64,000 bases of DNA from Pontederia crassipes (GCA_030549335.1 JAUKPH010000017.1:3527001-3591000), one strand, 5' to 3'. Numbered from the stretch's first letter, positions 1 to 12,175 are shown. The notes: generated from the sequence alone by a model not told the origin. A program made the numbers and translations.

Positions 1-959
1 TCAGTAGGCCACCAGAAAATAATATTCAGCATGCTTAAACAAACTTCTGTTGATTGTAGACAGCTGATATTGAAAAGCACCCCTGCAACATTATGCCTGT
101 TCAGTTTATTAGTTTCTTCCTTTTGTCATGTCTCATACGAAAACTCTGATCTTTGTATTGTATGGCATACACTGTAAATTGGCGATTATCAATTGAGGGG
201 TAATACCTTTTTTTGTTTTTCTGTAGCGCTGTCTTCGGGTTGGTATTCCCTAAATTGCTGCATGAAGTGACATCTTTTACTTCCAAAAATCTTGGGGTTA
301 AATATGCTAAGATGAATTGTCGCTTGATGGCTTGTTTATTTTTCATACAACTAGTATGTTACCCCGGACTATATTTAGATGTTGTAGAAATAAAATTTTC
401 CTTTATAAAAAATAAAGTCATATTCGATATTTATATTTTAGATAAATATCATATTTGAAAACTAAATTTTCTTAAATAAATGTGATGCTCATGTTTTTAT
501 TTTGATTGTCTTTTTTTCTTAATCACTTAAGATATTTATATTTAAATATTCTATTGTTGTTTTTATGTCAAATGGCACAGATTAATCTTTCTTAAATGTA
601 CCTTATTATTAAAAGATATATTTTTAGGAAATAATTTAAATATTAAAATAGTATAATTTATTTATTTAATGAGGTGTATCAGAGTGCAGTTTGATTGCAC
701 GTACAATTCTATAGTTATAAAAAGGTGCAATCGTAAATTGTGATTACACCCTAGTATAATTGTTATTTAATATAATGGTAGATAATAACATATTTATGGT
801 CACCGAAACATAATTATAGTTTTAGTTATAATTATAGTTATAAAAGAAAATAATTCATTTTATCATGGATGCAAATAATTTTTCTAGGAAATTTTATTTA
901 AAATATTTTATGGTAAAAAAATTGAATCATATTTAGAGCAAAAAATAAGGACATAAAAT
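1..959. other. AT-rich stretch, no gene recognised
   Basis: The left edge contains only short open frames, with A/T-rich runs between 360 and 960. Nothing resembles a conserved protein. The first 300 bases are less AT-rich and include splice-acceptor-like pyrimidine tracts ending in TAG (about 57 and 226). They could therefore hold the terminal exon of a gene lying mostly outside the window, but I cannot support a reading frame. Confidence 0.4.
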
Positions 960-1059
960 TTTGTTCTCAATTACATTTTTTTTTTGTAATGTGCCTATTG
1001 CACAAATAAGATCGCCCCCATGTGGCGACATTCATGAATACACAAGGTCATTGAGATTT

Positions 1060-1340
1060 ATAGCGCATGGCCACCCTCCTGACACCCCCCAACACTTCTC
1101 AAAGTCGTGGCGATTATGCCCTCCATACCCTTCTAGCTCTAGGGGTCCCGGACAAACTCACTTGGCTCCACACTAATGATGGCACCTTCAACATCAAGTC
1201 AGCCTATGATCTTCTTTCTGTCGCGTCAATTGGATCGCCTATGGGATCTAGTTTGGAATTGGCAGGGCCCTCAAAAGGATGAGTACATTCAATGATCGCA
1301 CACAATAGCTGGTAACTAACTAACTTGGGTCATGCAGAGG
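1060..1340 (+). mobile_element. Plus-strand LINE fragment (region before RNase H)
   Basis: In the plus frame from 1067 the protein contains LTWLHTNDGTFNIKSAYDLL. In plant L1-type LINEs the segment between reverse transcriptase and RNase H carries this W...G.F.VKSAY..L pattern. A shifted frame just after it reads WDLVWNWQGPSK, matching the W..IW....P.K block that follows in the same proteins. The fragment breaks off near a CT microsatellite (about 1350-1369). Its missing RNase H part is probably the plus-strand fragment at 10.6-11.3 kb, with a minus-strand LINE and a solo LTR now between them. That link is inference from strand and domain order. Confidence 0.6.
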
Positions 1341-3326
1341 TTTAGCAACTTCTCTCTCTCTCTCTCTCTTTTAAAGAAAAGGATGTTATCTATTATGGCA
1401 TGTCTTGATACAAGAACTCTAGAATACCTAAAGGGGGTAGGGGGTGCGGTTTCCCATCCAAAAATTATCACTCACGCAGGAGCGACCTATGTTTGTTAAA
1501 TGATTAGCTGGCTGGTTTATCTCTCGATAGATATGCTTGATTTTGCAGTTTACAAAGGAAGCAAAGATTTAATATCATGAATAATATTCCTGAGCGCCCA
1601 TAGACAATTGGAGTTGTTAGTTGCTAGTTGCACCAAGGTAGCAGTCATATTCGACAATGATATTTGTGATGCCCAGGTGATTGCACATCTTGATCCCCAT
1701 AAGCATGCCCCAACCCTCGAGTTCCAAGATGTTGCTCGCGTCCCTACGAGCGGCCCCTGCTGCAATAAAAGTTTCATTATGGTCACAAATAAGAAAACCA
1801 ACATCCCAACCTCACCATTCCTAGTAAAAGAGCCGTCTGAATATAATTTTGCCCAGAGGTGAGGAGGGGTCTCCCACCAAACCATAATTATGGTCCTGAG
1901 GGCGAGTGTCTTAGGTACATGAATCTCAGCAAATTCTCTAAACCCAGCCTGTGCCTTTATCCAATTTGCCTCTATGGTTGCCATTTTAGAATGAAAGTAT
2001 GCGTCATTCTTGAAGTTCCAAACACCCCCACAAGCAATAAGAAAATAAGGACATGAGGTTTTTTTGTGAGATGGAGTCAAGTGAGCCCCCCTCAAGGGTC
2101 CAGTCACCTAGCTCCCAAGAATCTAAGAACTGTAGGTAAAATTAAGCTTTTTCTAAAAGAGATCCCAAAGCTGTCGAGTTATAGGACATAAAAAATAAGT
2201 GGGAATTTGTTTCCAAAGCATTACCACAAAGAAGGCATGTCTAATTTATAGAAGGATTAAAACAAGCAACGACATCCAAAGTAGGTAAGCAGTGATGGGA
2301 TAATTTGGAAAGAAAAAAATGAATCTTAGGGGAGAGGGAAATGCTCCATACTAACTTCCACAAAGGGCGTCCTATAGAGGATGGGGCGAGGCGTGGTGGC
2401 TCATATAGTTGTACACGGCTTTTGAATTTGCAATACCATGGGTATCAGATACTCCAGATCCATGAACCATCTTTGACGTACGCAGGTAAATAAATTGAGA
2501 TAATACAAGTAATAATATCATCAGCAAATAACATCTCAATAAGTCAACGCTCCAGCACCCATTTAGTATTAGATCAAATACCCAAAGTGAATCCAAAGGA
2601 TAATTTACATTAACATATGTAGGCATAAAAGCAAAATGAACACTAAAGACCCAAGAACCAATAAAAATGTTCGTGGATTTGCCATCCCCTATACACTTCT
2701 TCATACATGATCGAAGCTCCAGGATAGTGGTAAGCAAGTTTGGCGCAGTCAGAGCCCATGGATGGAGAGGGTGATATTTATTTGAAACAATATTAACCCA
2801 CATAGAGTCCTCATGGTTAAGGACATTAAGAATACGTTTGGCAAGAAGAGATGGCCTAACCCAAGCAAGTTGTTTAATACCTAGACCATCCCAGCCTTAA
2901 GTAGTTGAACAGTAGGCCAATTGATTAGGTGGGCACCATGTTTTTCCTTCCCAGAGTCCCAAAAAAAACTTTTTGAGATTCTTTTAGTGGAAGCCTAGAT
3001 ATGTAAGTAGAGGCCATAAAGTAGATAGGTAAGGAATGAATCACAGAGTTAATCAAAGTTGATCTCCCCGCCTGGGTGAATAGTTCCCTTTCCAAGCTTT
3101 AGTTTTTGTTGAGAGCCTACTTATAACATTACATTGAAAACTAGAGGGTATTATTTATATGATATAGGCATACCAAGATATTTAAAGGGATAGAGGCCAG
3201 TTTTAATCTCAAATAAGTTCTTAATGATAGCTTTCTGATGACTATTCATTTTAGGAGGAAAGTAAATTTTAGATTTTTGAATATTTATGTTTTGGTTGGT
3301 AAGGCGCTTATAAGAGTAAGTCATTG

Positions 3327-3384
3327 GACTTCTTGCAATTGCTTTTAGTGGCCGCGACTTCTTGCAATTGCTTTTAGTGGCCGC
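3327..3384. repeat. 29-bp tandem duplication in the LINE reverse transcriptase
   Basis: The unit starting GACTTCTTGCAATTGC at 3327 is repeated perfectly and immediately at 3356. Twenty-nine bases is not a multiple of three, so the duplication shifts the reverse transcriptase frame just after the YVDD box. The perfect identity suggests it is much younger than the LINE insertion, or an assembly artefact. Confidence 0.8.
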
Positions 3385-3950
3385 GATATACACGAGGAGG
3401 TCATCCACATATGATATATGTCTAAGATTAAAGGTGCCAACTGAGAAAGGTTGAATTTGGCTAGTGGACACTTGATGATTAATGAGAGCAACAAAGATTT
3501 GGGAAATAATGTTAAAAAGATAAAGGGAAAGGGGATCCCCTTGACGGATGTCTCGGCTATTTCGGAAAGAATTAGGAGTGCCATTAATATGACAAGAAAA
3601 ACTAGGGGAGCTAATGCATAATGATATCCACTTAATAAAAGCAAGAGGGAAATTCATGAGGGATAGGTAGAAGTGACTGCGTCCCACGAGACATGGTCAA
3701 ACGCTTTCCCATATCCACCTTAATGATCATCTATTTCTTCCTACCTTTACACAAGGAATGAATGATCTCTTGTGCTAACATTATATTATCTTGAATGGGC
3801 CTACAACAATAAAGATAGTTTGAGATTTATCAATCAGTCGCGAAAGCATCGGTCTTAGTCGATTTGCAAGGATTTTTGCAACAATCTTGTATAGAACATT
3901 AAATAATGAGATCGGCTGAAATCGCTAACTTTAGAGGGGCTGGAAACATT

Positions 3951-4208
3951 GGCGTTGTTTGATTGCAGGTTAATCGCTTAAATAAGGTCTTAATCGTCGG
4001 AATACATCCAAACACGAGGTGGATTATGATTAAGAGGAGACAAGTGATGCACAGTTCATGATGTATGTTTAATTTTGTCGGACTATTGTGTTGTAGGTTA
4101 TTGTATTCTTTGATTTTGATGGAATAAAGATAATCGATCGTAATCCACTCGACTTTGTGAGTTACGTAATCTGTCTCCTAGATCAACTATACGGCAACCA
4201 AACACAGC
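3951..4208. mobile_element. Short MITE inside the LINE
   Basis: About 258 bases interrupt the conserved LINE reading between an IP box and the following segment of reverse transcriptase. The left end reads GGCGTTGTTTGATTGC and the inverted right end AGCTGTGTTTGGTTGC, with most positions matching. Ends with a TGTTTGGTTGC core are typical of Tourist/PIF-Harbinger or hAT-type MITEs. I could not define a clear TSD, so the superfamily is left open. No coding capacity. Confidence 0.55.
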
Positions 4209-6593
4209 TTTTGGGAATAAAGATTAACATAGTGTGAGACCAATCATCATACAAAGTGGTTGAAGAAATTTAAGATTGCTGAGGTGATCTCCTGTCCAAT
4301 ATTATCCCAATAAAATTTGTAGAATTCTACAGTAAACCCATCAGGTCTAGAGCTTTACCAGGACTCATACTCATGAGACTTTCTTTAACTTCTAAAGGAG
4401 TGACTGACCTAACAATGTTGTCCCACATTGATAGCTTTATTTGGGGGAGCTGAGGTCATTCCGATAAGGCACAAGGTGGAGAAGAAGGTACGACTTACCA
4501 CAAGGACGTATAATAGTCTATAAAAAGATTTCTGATTTGTGTTTCATAAAAGATGTGTAGGCCAGCATCATTGCAAATAGAAGTGATTCTATTGTGGTTA
4601 TGTCTAATAATAGTTTATATATGGAAAAAAATTAGAGTTTTGTCTCCTTGTCTAAGCTATTGAACATGAGACTTACTCCACTACTTGATACCGATCCGAC
4701 GGAGGTATGCGGTGTGCTAGTGATAAGCAGATCTAAGTGAGGATAATTCATATTGGGTAAGACCTAACACATAATCCTTATGTTCCAATGCCTCTATGAC
4801 ATGATGTATCTCCTCAACTTTATTTTCTAATCCCGAGAACCTTCCTATTCCATTCCAACGTTTTCTACTTGATGCGATTAATGACATCAGAAATATTAGG
4901 GGACCGGACTGGCCTATACCACTCTCTCCTTACAATGTTTCTAGGTTTGGCTTGCTCGAACAAAAAATGCTCATACTTCTAGTGGCACTTGAGGAGTAGA
5001 TAAATTTATATTAAGAAAATGCTCTAACCAATGATGACTTACTAACACCCTATCTAAACAATAGAAAATACATGTTGTGCCGGTACGATTATTGCACCAT
5101 GTATAATGATTGTTTGACAGATGAAGGTCAATGAGGCCTTGGGTGTAGATGAAATTATGTAAAGCTTTATTTTATAAAGGATTACACCATCTTTTATCAT
5201 GTTGGGATAGTATGCAATTAAAGTCTCTTACGATTATCCATGGAATGTCGCTAAGGTTTAAAGCCGATAATTCTTGCCATAAAGCTAAGACGCAAAGGAG
5301 GAAGAGGACTAGCATAAATGCACGAGAGAAGAAAAGAAAACTCATTTACAAAAATCACGACAGAAATTAATTGTGTTGAGTTATGGATAGAACTCACTTG
5401 GGCGTCGGGGAGGTTCCAAGCCACGATGATGCCACTAGAGGCGCCAAAGGCTCTTCTATCAAAGGCAACGCCAACTAGAGCCCAAACGACAGTTGACTTC
5501 ATCAAACCTAGACTGCTTTGTGTGGGATTCAATGAGAATAACTATTTGGGGATGTTTTTGGTTCACTATTTGCCTTAATTGATCTTTGACTTTACTTCTA
5601 TACGCATCGTGGCAGTTCCATAGAAGAATGTTCATTTAACTAGGAGGGAGAGGGCTGATTGTTACCTTTAGTGGCCATGATGCCTGCACGGATGAAGAAG
5701 AGTGTGAGGGTTTGGGAAGGGAAGAAGTTATGTTCTTACCTTTAGTAGTGTTTTACTGCTTTCTCTTGAACAAGGGTGGGGTGATGAGGTGTTGCCATGA
5801 CGGGTTGCACTCCTTCTTTGATTCAGTGTGAGTAGGCAACCACACGAAATCCACATCCATCAGTTCCTCCTCCGACTGTATTGTAGAGGTGTCATCATTC
5901 TCAATGGAAGCTTCTGTTGTGGAGCTTTGGAATTTGTATGATATTAGAGAAACGAAAGAGTCATGTGGGGTTGGGGCTGTGTGAGGAGAGCAGTAATGGA
6001 GACCTGTTGACGAGTAGGAGAGAGGGTCGCATGAGTCCCAAGAGGCAAGGTTATCGAGGAGGCAATAACAAGATATGTTATCACCTGCTGAGAGGGGGGT
6101 GTTTTGACAGAGGTAGATGGAAAATCATGTTTAGACGAATATCTTTGGTGTAGGTGGCTCGTAGGAAGCAAGGCAAATGTGGTGTCACATGATATAGAGA
6201 GAGACCTTGAGATCGGCAATACATGTGTAAGGTGAGATAAAGTAGGAGTGGCACAGTTTATCGCCCCATGAACAGGGACTTGCGGCATCACGTGGGACGT
6301 GACAGAAGTCAGGTTAGGATTGAAAGAGTGAGATGATCGTTGGATGTCGGAGACAACTGTGAGGCACTATTACAATGAGGGAATAGACGATTGAGAAACA
6401 CAAAGATTTTGATAAGACGACTAGTTAAGGTCAAGAACATTTACTGGTTCAAACTTGTTTGCCCTAATGGAAGGGCCCGGTCCAGCCACCGCCGATGTGT
6501 GAACCGAATCGAGGATGATCGATTTGATGCAGTGGCAATATGGTGGCATCGTCGAGGAGGAGAGACCCTCAACCACAGCCCGAACAAAAGCAC

Positions 6594-7000
6594 CTATGGA
6601 TGAGCACCCTCATTAGTGTCCGAGGAGACTTTCGGTGTAGGTTGTTGCGGGCAGCTTTCCAATCTGTGGCCTATAACTCCACATCGAAAGTAAAGAACAT
6701 GAATGTCTTCGTAAGGAATATGCTGAAAATATATGTTGCCATGCGGCGTACGGACCCATACGCCTTGTTTGACGAGCATAGAGAGGTACAACTCGATGCA
6801 TACCCTAGCATACCAGTGGCCTTTCGTAGACAAATTAAGGTCATCAACATGAAGGGAGTTACCAAAGTTTGAGGAGATACGCAGGATGGAGGAGGTGTTG
6901 CAGAGTCCATAGGCAAGCCCAAGAAATTGAACCCAAACTGGTGTAATGCCAATGTGCTCTTCTTCGAGGCGAAAGAAAGGCTTAGGATGCTAGAGTGAGA
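6594..7000 (-). pseudogene. LINE ORF1 fragment with zinc knuckle
   Basis: The minus-strand frame 6833-6594 contains PYEDIHVLYFRCGVIGHRLE followed by SC, a C-x2-C-x4-H-x4-C knuckle. Plant LINE ORF1 proteins (DUF4283 plus zf-CCHC_4 type) carry this knuckle after a P.Y+.+ segment. The RNA-binding ORF1 protein coats LINE RNA. A frame shifted relative to this one (7009-6671) covers the upstream part, so at least one frameshift is present. The true start is not identifiable. Confidence 0.6.
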
Positions 7001-8864
7001 GAAGACCACCTTTTATACTCCAAGGGCCACCTGTAAGCACGTATAGTTTCTCGTCATCATTTTCAATCCTTAATAACTAATAGAAGTTACACAATTCATA
7101 AATGTGAAGCGGTCGCTTAAGCTTCCAAATTTTTTTAGGTTCTCGCTTCAAAATAGAGTCCCCAAAAGCCTTCCAATGAGACAGAGACGCAAGTCTTAGC
7201 AACATCTTTAGGAGGAATTACAACTTCATCGCTAATTGCAACTTGAATAGATCACATTTGGTTGGGAGAAATTCCAAGTTGAGGGATAGGACGATGCCCT
7301 TTAACTATTCCAACCCAAGATGTAGTAGGGAAATGAGAGTAGGGTTCACGAGACCAGAGGGAAGGAGGGCATGGGACCAGCGAGAAGTGGGAGAAAATTA
7401 GCATTCGAATGTGTATCAGTGGTAGGACCTATAGGGATTACATGAGGGGGTTGCAGGTTGTAAGTGGAAGGAGGTGGAAAAGGAGGAGGCAACTAGTCAA
7501 GGAGGTGAGAAACATCTCAATTGGCGTCCATTTACTTGATGGGAGTGCACGACGCTAATCAATAGTGGAGGAGGAGGCAAAAGGTGGGGGCTAGGTGTTG
7601 AGGGGTTGGCCGACCGCTATATGCCCCATTCGTCATACCTACTTCGAGGATGTTGCATGCTTTGCATGACTATCCAATCGCGACCAACTGCTAGAATGCG
7701 CTCATCCCCATTCTCGAGCATTCTCATTTAAATTCTTCATGTAATATTCTCAAAAAGTAAATAAAAGAAAAAGAAAAGAAAATAGATAAACAGAAGTTAA
7801 TATTATTTAAAAGCCCGTTAGGAGGCTCATTAACTTAATAAGCCCTAAATCTAAATGATGCCCTAATCCTCTCATTTTACCTCCCCCAAACCCCCAGCCG
7901 GCAGCTCTTCTCCCTCTCCCACATTTCCCTCTTCTCTCTCCTCTCTCAACTCTCCCCTGTCATCTCACGGCTGCACAAGCATGGCAGCAGCTCACTCTCT
8001 CTCCATCAACAAGGCAACCTCTCTCCCTCACTCATTCTCTCTCTCCATCTCAACCTCACGGCTGCACAGGAAGAAGTGACCCCCAAGCTCCCTCACTCTC
8101 TCATCCTTCCTCTCAGCTACCCTCTCTCACACGAACAGCAAGGAAGTTTCACCAGCAGCACCCCTCTCTCTCTCTAACTCCCTATTCCTTCCTAGACATC
8201 ATCACTCAACATCAAAGCGAATCTCTCTCTCTCCCTAATAACATCTCACGGCAGCAAGCAAGCACAAAAAGGGAGCAATCAAGTTAAGCCAAAAAGAAGA
8301 GGAAAGAAGAAGAAGAAGGAAGGGAGAAGAAAAAGAGAGAAAGAAGAAAGAAATTAGGATTAAGATTAGGGTTTTAACTCAAACTCTAAAGGTATGTTGA
8401 GGGGATCCAACCTTAATCATCCTCTTAATGATGTATGCTTTTGAGAATTAAGAGGCATTAAGGCCACACTAAGTCTTATTAAAGTATGATTAGGAAATGT
8501 GCATTAGTGATTTATGTGCATTGTTAATCATGAGTAGAATGTAATATGTTTCACGTTATATGCTCACCATACTATTACTAATCATGCTTAGAATGCCATG
8601 TGATCCATAGCTTAATGCTCTATTGCTCATTATGTTTATCATTAGAATGCTTATTGCTCATATGTTAATTTATTTTGAAGTTATGTGAAGTTTATGTACA
8701 ATTTATAAGTGTGATTAGCATGTTGAATGCCTTATGTGGAAATCTCATTATGTTTCATGATTAGAATGTTAAGAATGTTAAGAAATATCTTATGTGATGT
8801 TTAGAAGTCAAAATTGGTTCAATATGGTAATGTATAAAAGATTTGGAGAAGAAACCTTGTAAAA

Positions 8865-9412
8865 TCGGGTGTCTGTCATCTCAGAACGGGCGACCGATTC
8901 TGAATCGGTCGACCGTTCTGGAAGGGCAGACATATTCTGTGATTAGCGGACGACCAAACACCCTATTTCGATCATCCGATAGCTGTGTAGAGGTCGACCG
9001 ATACATTAACGGTCGTTCGATATGTGTAGTCGAGAAACTCGACACATTCTGTGATTAGCGGTCGTCCGAATAATTCGATTCGGTCGTCCGAAAAGTCAAG
9101 TATCGATCGACCGATACCTAAGACGGTCGACCGATATGTGTAGCCAAAATAGTCGGAACATTCTGTGATTAGCGAACGAACTGAAGTCCATTTTTTGTCG
9201 TCCGAAAGACCTATAATGGTCGACCGATATACGAGCGATCGTCCGTTTCTAAGGGTCGTCACATTGTGTGATTAGCGGACGAACCGAATGCCCATTTCGA
9301 TCGTTCGAAAGAATCATAACGGTCGACTGATGATCCGATTGGTCGCCCGATATAAGATCAGTGGTCGACCGTTACACAAAATGGTCGACCGTTTCTGGGG
9401 GATGATTGGTTA
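8865..9412. repeat. Array of GGTCGACCG(A/T) palindromic motifs
   Basis: Within about 550 bases the motif GGTCGACCGTT, GGTCGACCGAT or a near variant (GATCGACCGAT, GGTCGTCCGAA) recurs more than a dozen times at irregular spacing. It is interspersed with a second recurring phrase, ATTCTGTGATTAGCG. The core GTCGAC is self-complementary and CpG-rich in otherwise AT-rich DNA. Similar motifs occur in the Copia LTRs at 54.8, 57.8, 61.0 and 62.7 kb. Function is unknown; enhancer-like protein sites or a structured leader RNA are possibilities. Confidence 0.85.
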
Positions 9413-9569
9413 TGTTTGAATGCCCACACTTAGCATGATTTGAAGTTACTATGATCTTAAATAGGATTAAAATGTGCAATATGTATTGGATGATTGGATG
9501 TATTGATGAACATGATTAAAAGACGGATTGATGAAGGTGTGGCATTTTTATGACTCGGGACCAATCGGT

Positions 9570-9715
9570 ACCCCATATGTAAGACTCCACCGATGGGTGG
9601 GGGAAGACCTCATTGGCGAATGAGGGTAATGACATCATTGACGAATGAGGATAATGACATCTCCTACAGGAGAGGGTTATGACCTCACCTACGGGTGAGG
9701 GTTATGATATATGAG
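9570..9715 (+). repeat. Imperfect tandem repeat in solo LTR
   Basis: Four or so units of about 33 bases share the phrases GAATGAGG or GGTGAGG and TAATGACAT or TTATGAC. The units differ by several substitutions, so this is an old short tandem array inside the LTR. Confidence 0.55.
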
Positions 9716-10618
9716 CCACCATCATTCTCAATCGACAAGATAAAAAACTATCTAAGTAATGATGAAAGACGAAAAGATGAATGATGAATGACTTGTGATA
9801 TAAAATCAAAGATGATAAAGATGTATAAAGAAGTATGCACCTATGAGGATGCAATATGAATGTCCACTTGTCACATCATATGATGTTATAAACAAAGATG
9901 ACCAAGTAAAGAAAGATAAGACATGATATGCAATAGCATAATGATAAGTAAGATGATAAGTTATGATGTGCATGACCTGAGATTATGATGTTGCAAGTTA
10001 TTTTATTTTGCCATGATGATATGTTCACATGCCATATAGTATGCATAAGTAGCACATAGCATGCATATGACATGTTTTATGATGATGAAATGCATATGTC
10101 ATGACATATAGAATCATGTTATAAGATCATAACATGCATGAGCCTCAACATACTCTAACGGGAGAAATCCCCTGCACCCCATGGATCCATGCAGGTATGG
10201 ATGAGGCTTAGGTTCGGCGGCGAGGATCTCGTGATGGCGATATTGCACATGGATCTGTCGGACTACGGCCCAAGTTATCTTCCTTTTATTATGTCATCAT
10301 GTTGAAATCTTGTAGGGTCATTTATGTATGGCTTATGGGCCTCATTGAGACATGTACTCCACGTGAACTCATTTATGTATGATGAACCCCTTATGGGGTG
10401 TACGTTAAAGCCTATTAGGTCCATGGGCCAGTTATGTATCTTGGGATTTGATTATGTTAAAGTCTTCCGCTGTTATGATGTTTTACACTGTTAATGTTTA
10501 TGTTTATTATTATTATATTTCCGCTGCAATGTTTTATGAAATTAGGTCAAGTTTAAAGTAACGCCGTCTGATGTTCGATAACTAAATTAGGGCCGAATTT
10601 TGAGGGCGTTACACTTCA

Positions 10619-11290
10619 TCTTACCACTAGGTGAGTAGCTTGCCGCAAATCTTCCATTGAAGACAACTAGAGATAACTCTCCCCTTTGGTGTACAACCTT
10701 CGCAACTGGTTGTTGTCTATGTTGGACTTCGCATAACAAAATAATATTTGCCATGCTTTTCGCTGACCATCTAATTCAGCATTCACCATTAGATGCATAA
10801 ACTCTTAGCTTTAGGGACTTCTACGCTAAAGCTCCTTCCTTCCACTACTGAGTTCGTGCCATGCTTCAATCATCATGTAAGCCCTTATGGTGCCCAAATT
10901 AGTCTCAACACTCATGGAACTTCCAACCCGCATGCTAGCATAGCTCGCATGTGGTTTTTTACGCAACTCAGATGGTACATGGCTAGTGGGATTTGGTATA
11001 AACCTAGGTGATACCATCGCTTTCATTGTCTAGTTATGGGCTATGAGGAACGACCTTCAGCTTGCTTGGTACTTGGGTTTTAGACAAATCCTATTCGATC
11101 TGATGCCTTGTCTGCAATCATTCTTCTCGAAGCTAATGACATATCATCATTTGGATGGAGCTCCTAGTTAATCTTTGACATCATGCAGTTCCTACAAAGG
11201 GATTGGGATGTCATTGCCCATTACATCTCTCGACGTGACAATAAATTGGTTAGCAAAAGTTGCCATCAAACTTCCTATTGGGTTGCATGA
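10619..11290 (+). mobile_element. Plus-strand LINE RNase H fragment
   Basis: A plus frame from 10880 reads ISLNTHGTSNPHASIA. This matches the start of LINE RNase H (+LNTDGS..P..+AG), with the catalytic aspartate changed to histidine. Near the end, 11205-11260 reads DVIAHYISRRDNKLVSK, the C-terminal H+.R..N..AD block of the same domain. Intervening frames are broken. It lies just beyond the solo LTR TSD and is on the same strand as the fragment at 1.06-1.34 kb, which carries the preceding domain. The two are probably halves of one interrupted element. Confidence 0.6.
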
Positions 11291-11329
11291 ATTTGAAACA
11301 ACCTACTCCACTACCGTGGGTCCGACGCA

Positions 11330-12175
11330 CTAGCTCGAACCATCCTCCCACTTGTCATCTGCCCTCTCGCTCGTCGACTGACTCGCTAATCTGCCTTCGC
11401 TCCATCTTGAACCACGCCTGCATAGATCTTGCCCATCCATCTCAGTTCGAATGCCCCTAGAAGTGTGGGCGCACAATGGAGGCCGACACCCTTTCCTTTT
11501 CTCTACACTCGCTGGCGCGATAGAAAAAAGGGCAGACCTCGAGTTTATCAAAAAACTAGAAAAAAATCATCGTATAACAAAAATAATTTTAAAATACAAA
11601 AAGTGGTGACCAAGGGAATGAAGTAGGCGCGACGATCGGATCTCAACTATCGATGAATGATTCTCAGTGAAGGGAGGAGCAGTGACCTATCGAGTGAGGA
11701 ACAACCGGTGAGTGATGTCTGGATCTTGGCCAAGGGAGAGGAGCGATGAACGGATCTTGGCGAGGGTGGAGAGGTGATCGGATCTTGGCGGTGGAGAATG
11801 AGCGGTGACCTAGAGTGAGATAGGGCAACGAATTGAGCGGATGAGATGCGAGATTGAGCGGAGGAGTGACGACCTTCCTCGATCGATGGAGGAGCTATGA
11901 TGACCTAGAGGCGCGACCATTGGCAAGTGATTAGCGATGACCAATGTCGATCGCGAATGAGAGGGAGAAGAGGGCTAGATCGCGGAGGAGAGATGGAGAA
12001 GAGGTGTAGATTGCAAATAGACAATGAGCTCGGACCGCCTCCTACTCAGTCAAACGAGTGTGAGCATCATATTGGACCAACAATTAGGACGCACATCATT
12101 TCATCTGTTTGCGTGATCCAAAATGATAGGTCATTGTGCTGCCACTTTTTGTGGTAACACACTAATATTCCTAAT
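11330..12175. repeat. Repeat unit, full-length copy
   Basis: The unit begins near CTAGCTCGAACCATCCTCCC and ends at ACACACTAATATTCC. Its first about 140 and last about 40 bases recur in the shorter unit at 12437-12592. The middle (11640-12010) is GA-rich with many GATCTTGGCG-like phrases. No convincing coding frame, TSD or terminal inverted repeats were found, so the class is unknown. Confidence 0.5.

Larger units (their letters stand above)
1550..5635 (-). pseudogene. LINE ORF2 (endonuclease, reverse transcriptase, RNase H), broken
   Basis: A minus-strand start at 5635 opens a frame reading MNILLWNCHDAYRSK, the N-terminal strand of the apurinic-like endonuclease of plant L1 elements (usually ..+LWNCRG). 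It continues with VILIESHTKQSRFDEV, where E would be the catalytic metal ligand. Reverse transcriptase is visible as RQGDPLSLYLFNII followed by HISYVDDLLVY; YVDD is the catalytic box. RNase H appears at 1862-1620 as a KLYSDGSF start with the D of the active site. The remainder is scattered over different frames. A MITE and a 29-bp tandem duplication lie inside it, so no functional protein can be made. Confidence 0.8.
1375..7734 (-). mobile_element. Degenerate L1-type non-LTR retrotransposon, minus strand
   Basis: Reading the minus strand from about 7.7 kb downwards, the pieces come in the canonical plant L1 order. First is an ORF1 piece with a CCHC zinc knuckle (6594-6833), then an apurinic-type endonuclease start (5250-5635), reverse transcriptase with the YVDD catalytic box (3151-3687), the linker region (2372-2803) and RNase H (1550-2107). 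Many frameshifts and stops separate these pieces, so the copy is dead. The 5' limit is unclear; I place it where a solo LTR begins. The 3' limit is placed at the AG-rich tail near 1375. A MITE (3951-4208) interrupts the reverse transcriptase region. Confidence 0.8.
7740..10613 (+). mobile_element. Solo LTR, about 2.87 kb, with 5-bp TSD
   Basis: The block starts TGTAATATTC and ends GCGTTACA, so it has TG...CA ends. It is flanked by the perfect direct repeat CTTCA at 7735-7739 and 10614-10618. No internal retroelement domain follows, so it is a solo LTR left by recombination between the two LTRs of a full element. The length and the ...GGGCGTTACA end resemble LTRs of Tekay/Del-type chromoviruses (Ty3/gypsy); the lineage is inference. 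Inside are a CT-rich leader-like part (7860-8390), an array of GGTCGACCGAT motifs (8865-9412) and an imperfect tandem repeat (about 9570-9715). A related solo LTR lies at 28218-30841. Confidence 0.88.

Noticed and set aside
8865..9412. CRISPR-like or satellite interpretation of the GGTCGACCG array
   Set aside because: Spacing and units are irregular, the element is inside a eukaryotic LTR with a TSD, and there are no uniform spacers; neither CRISPR nor tandem satellite fits.
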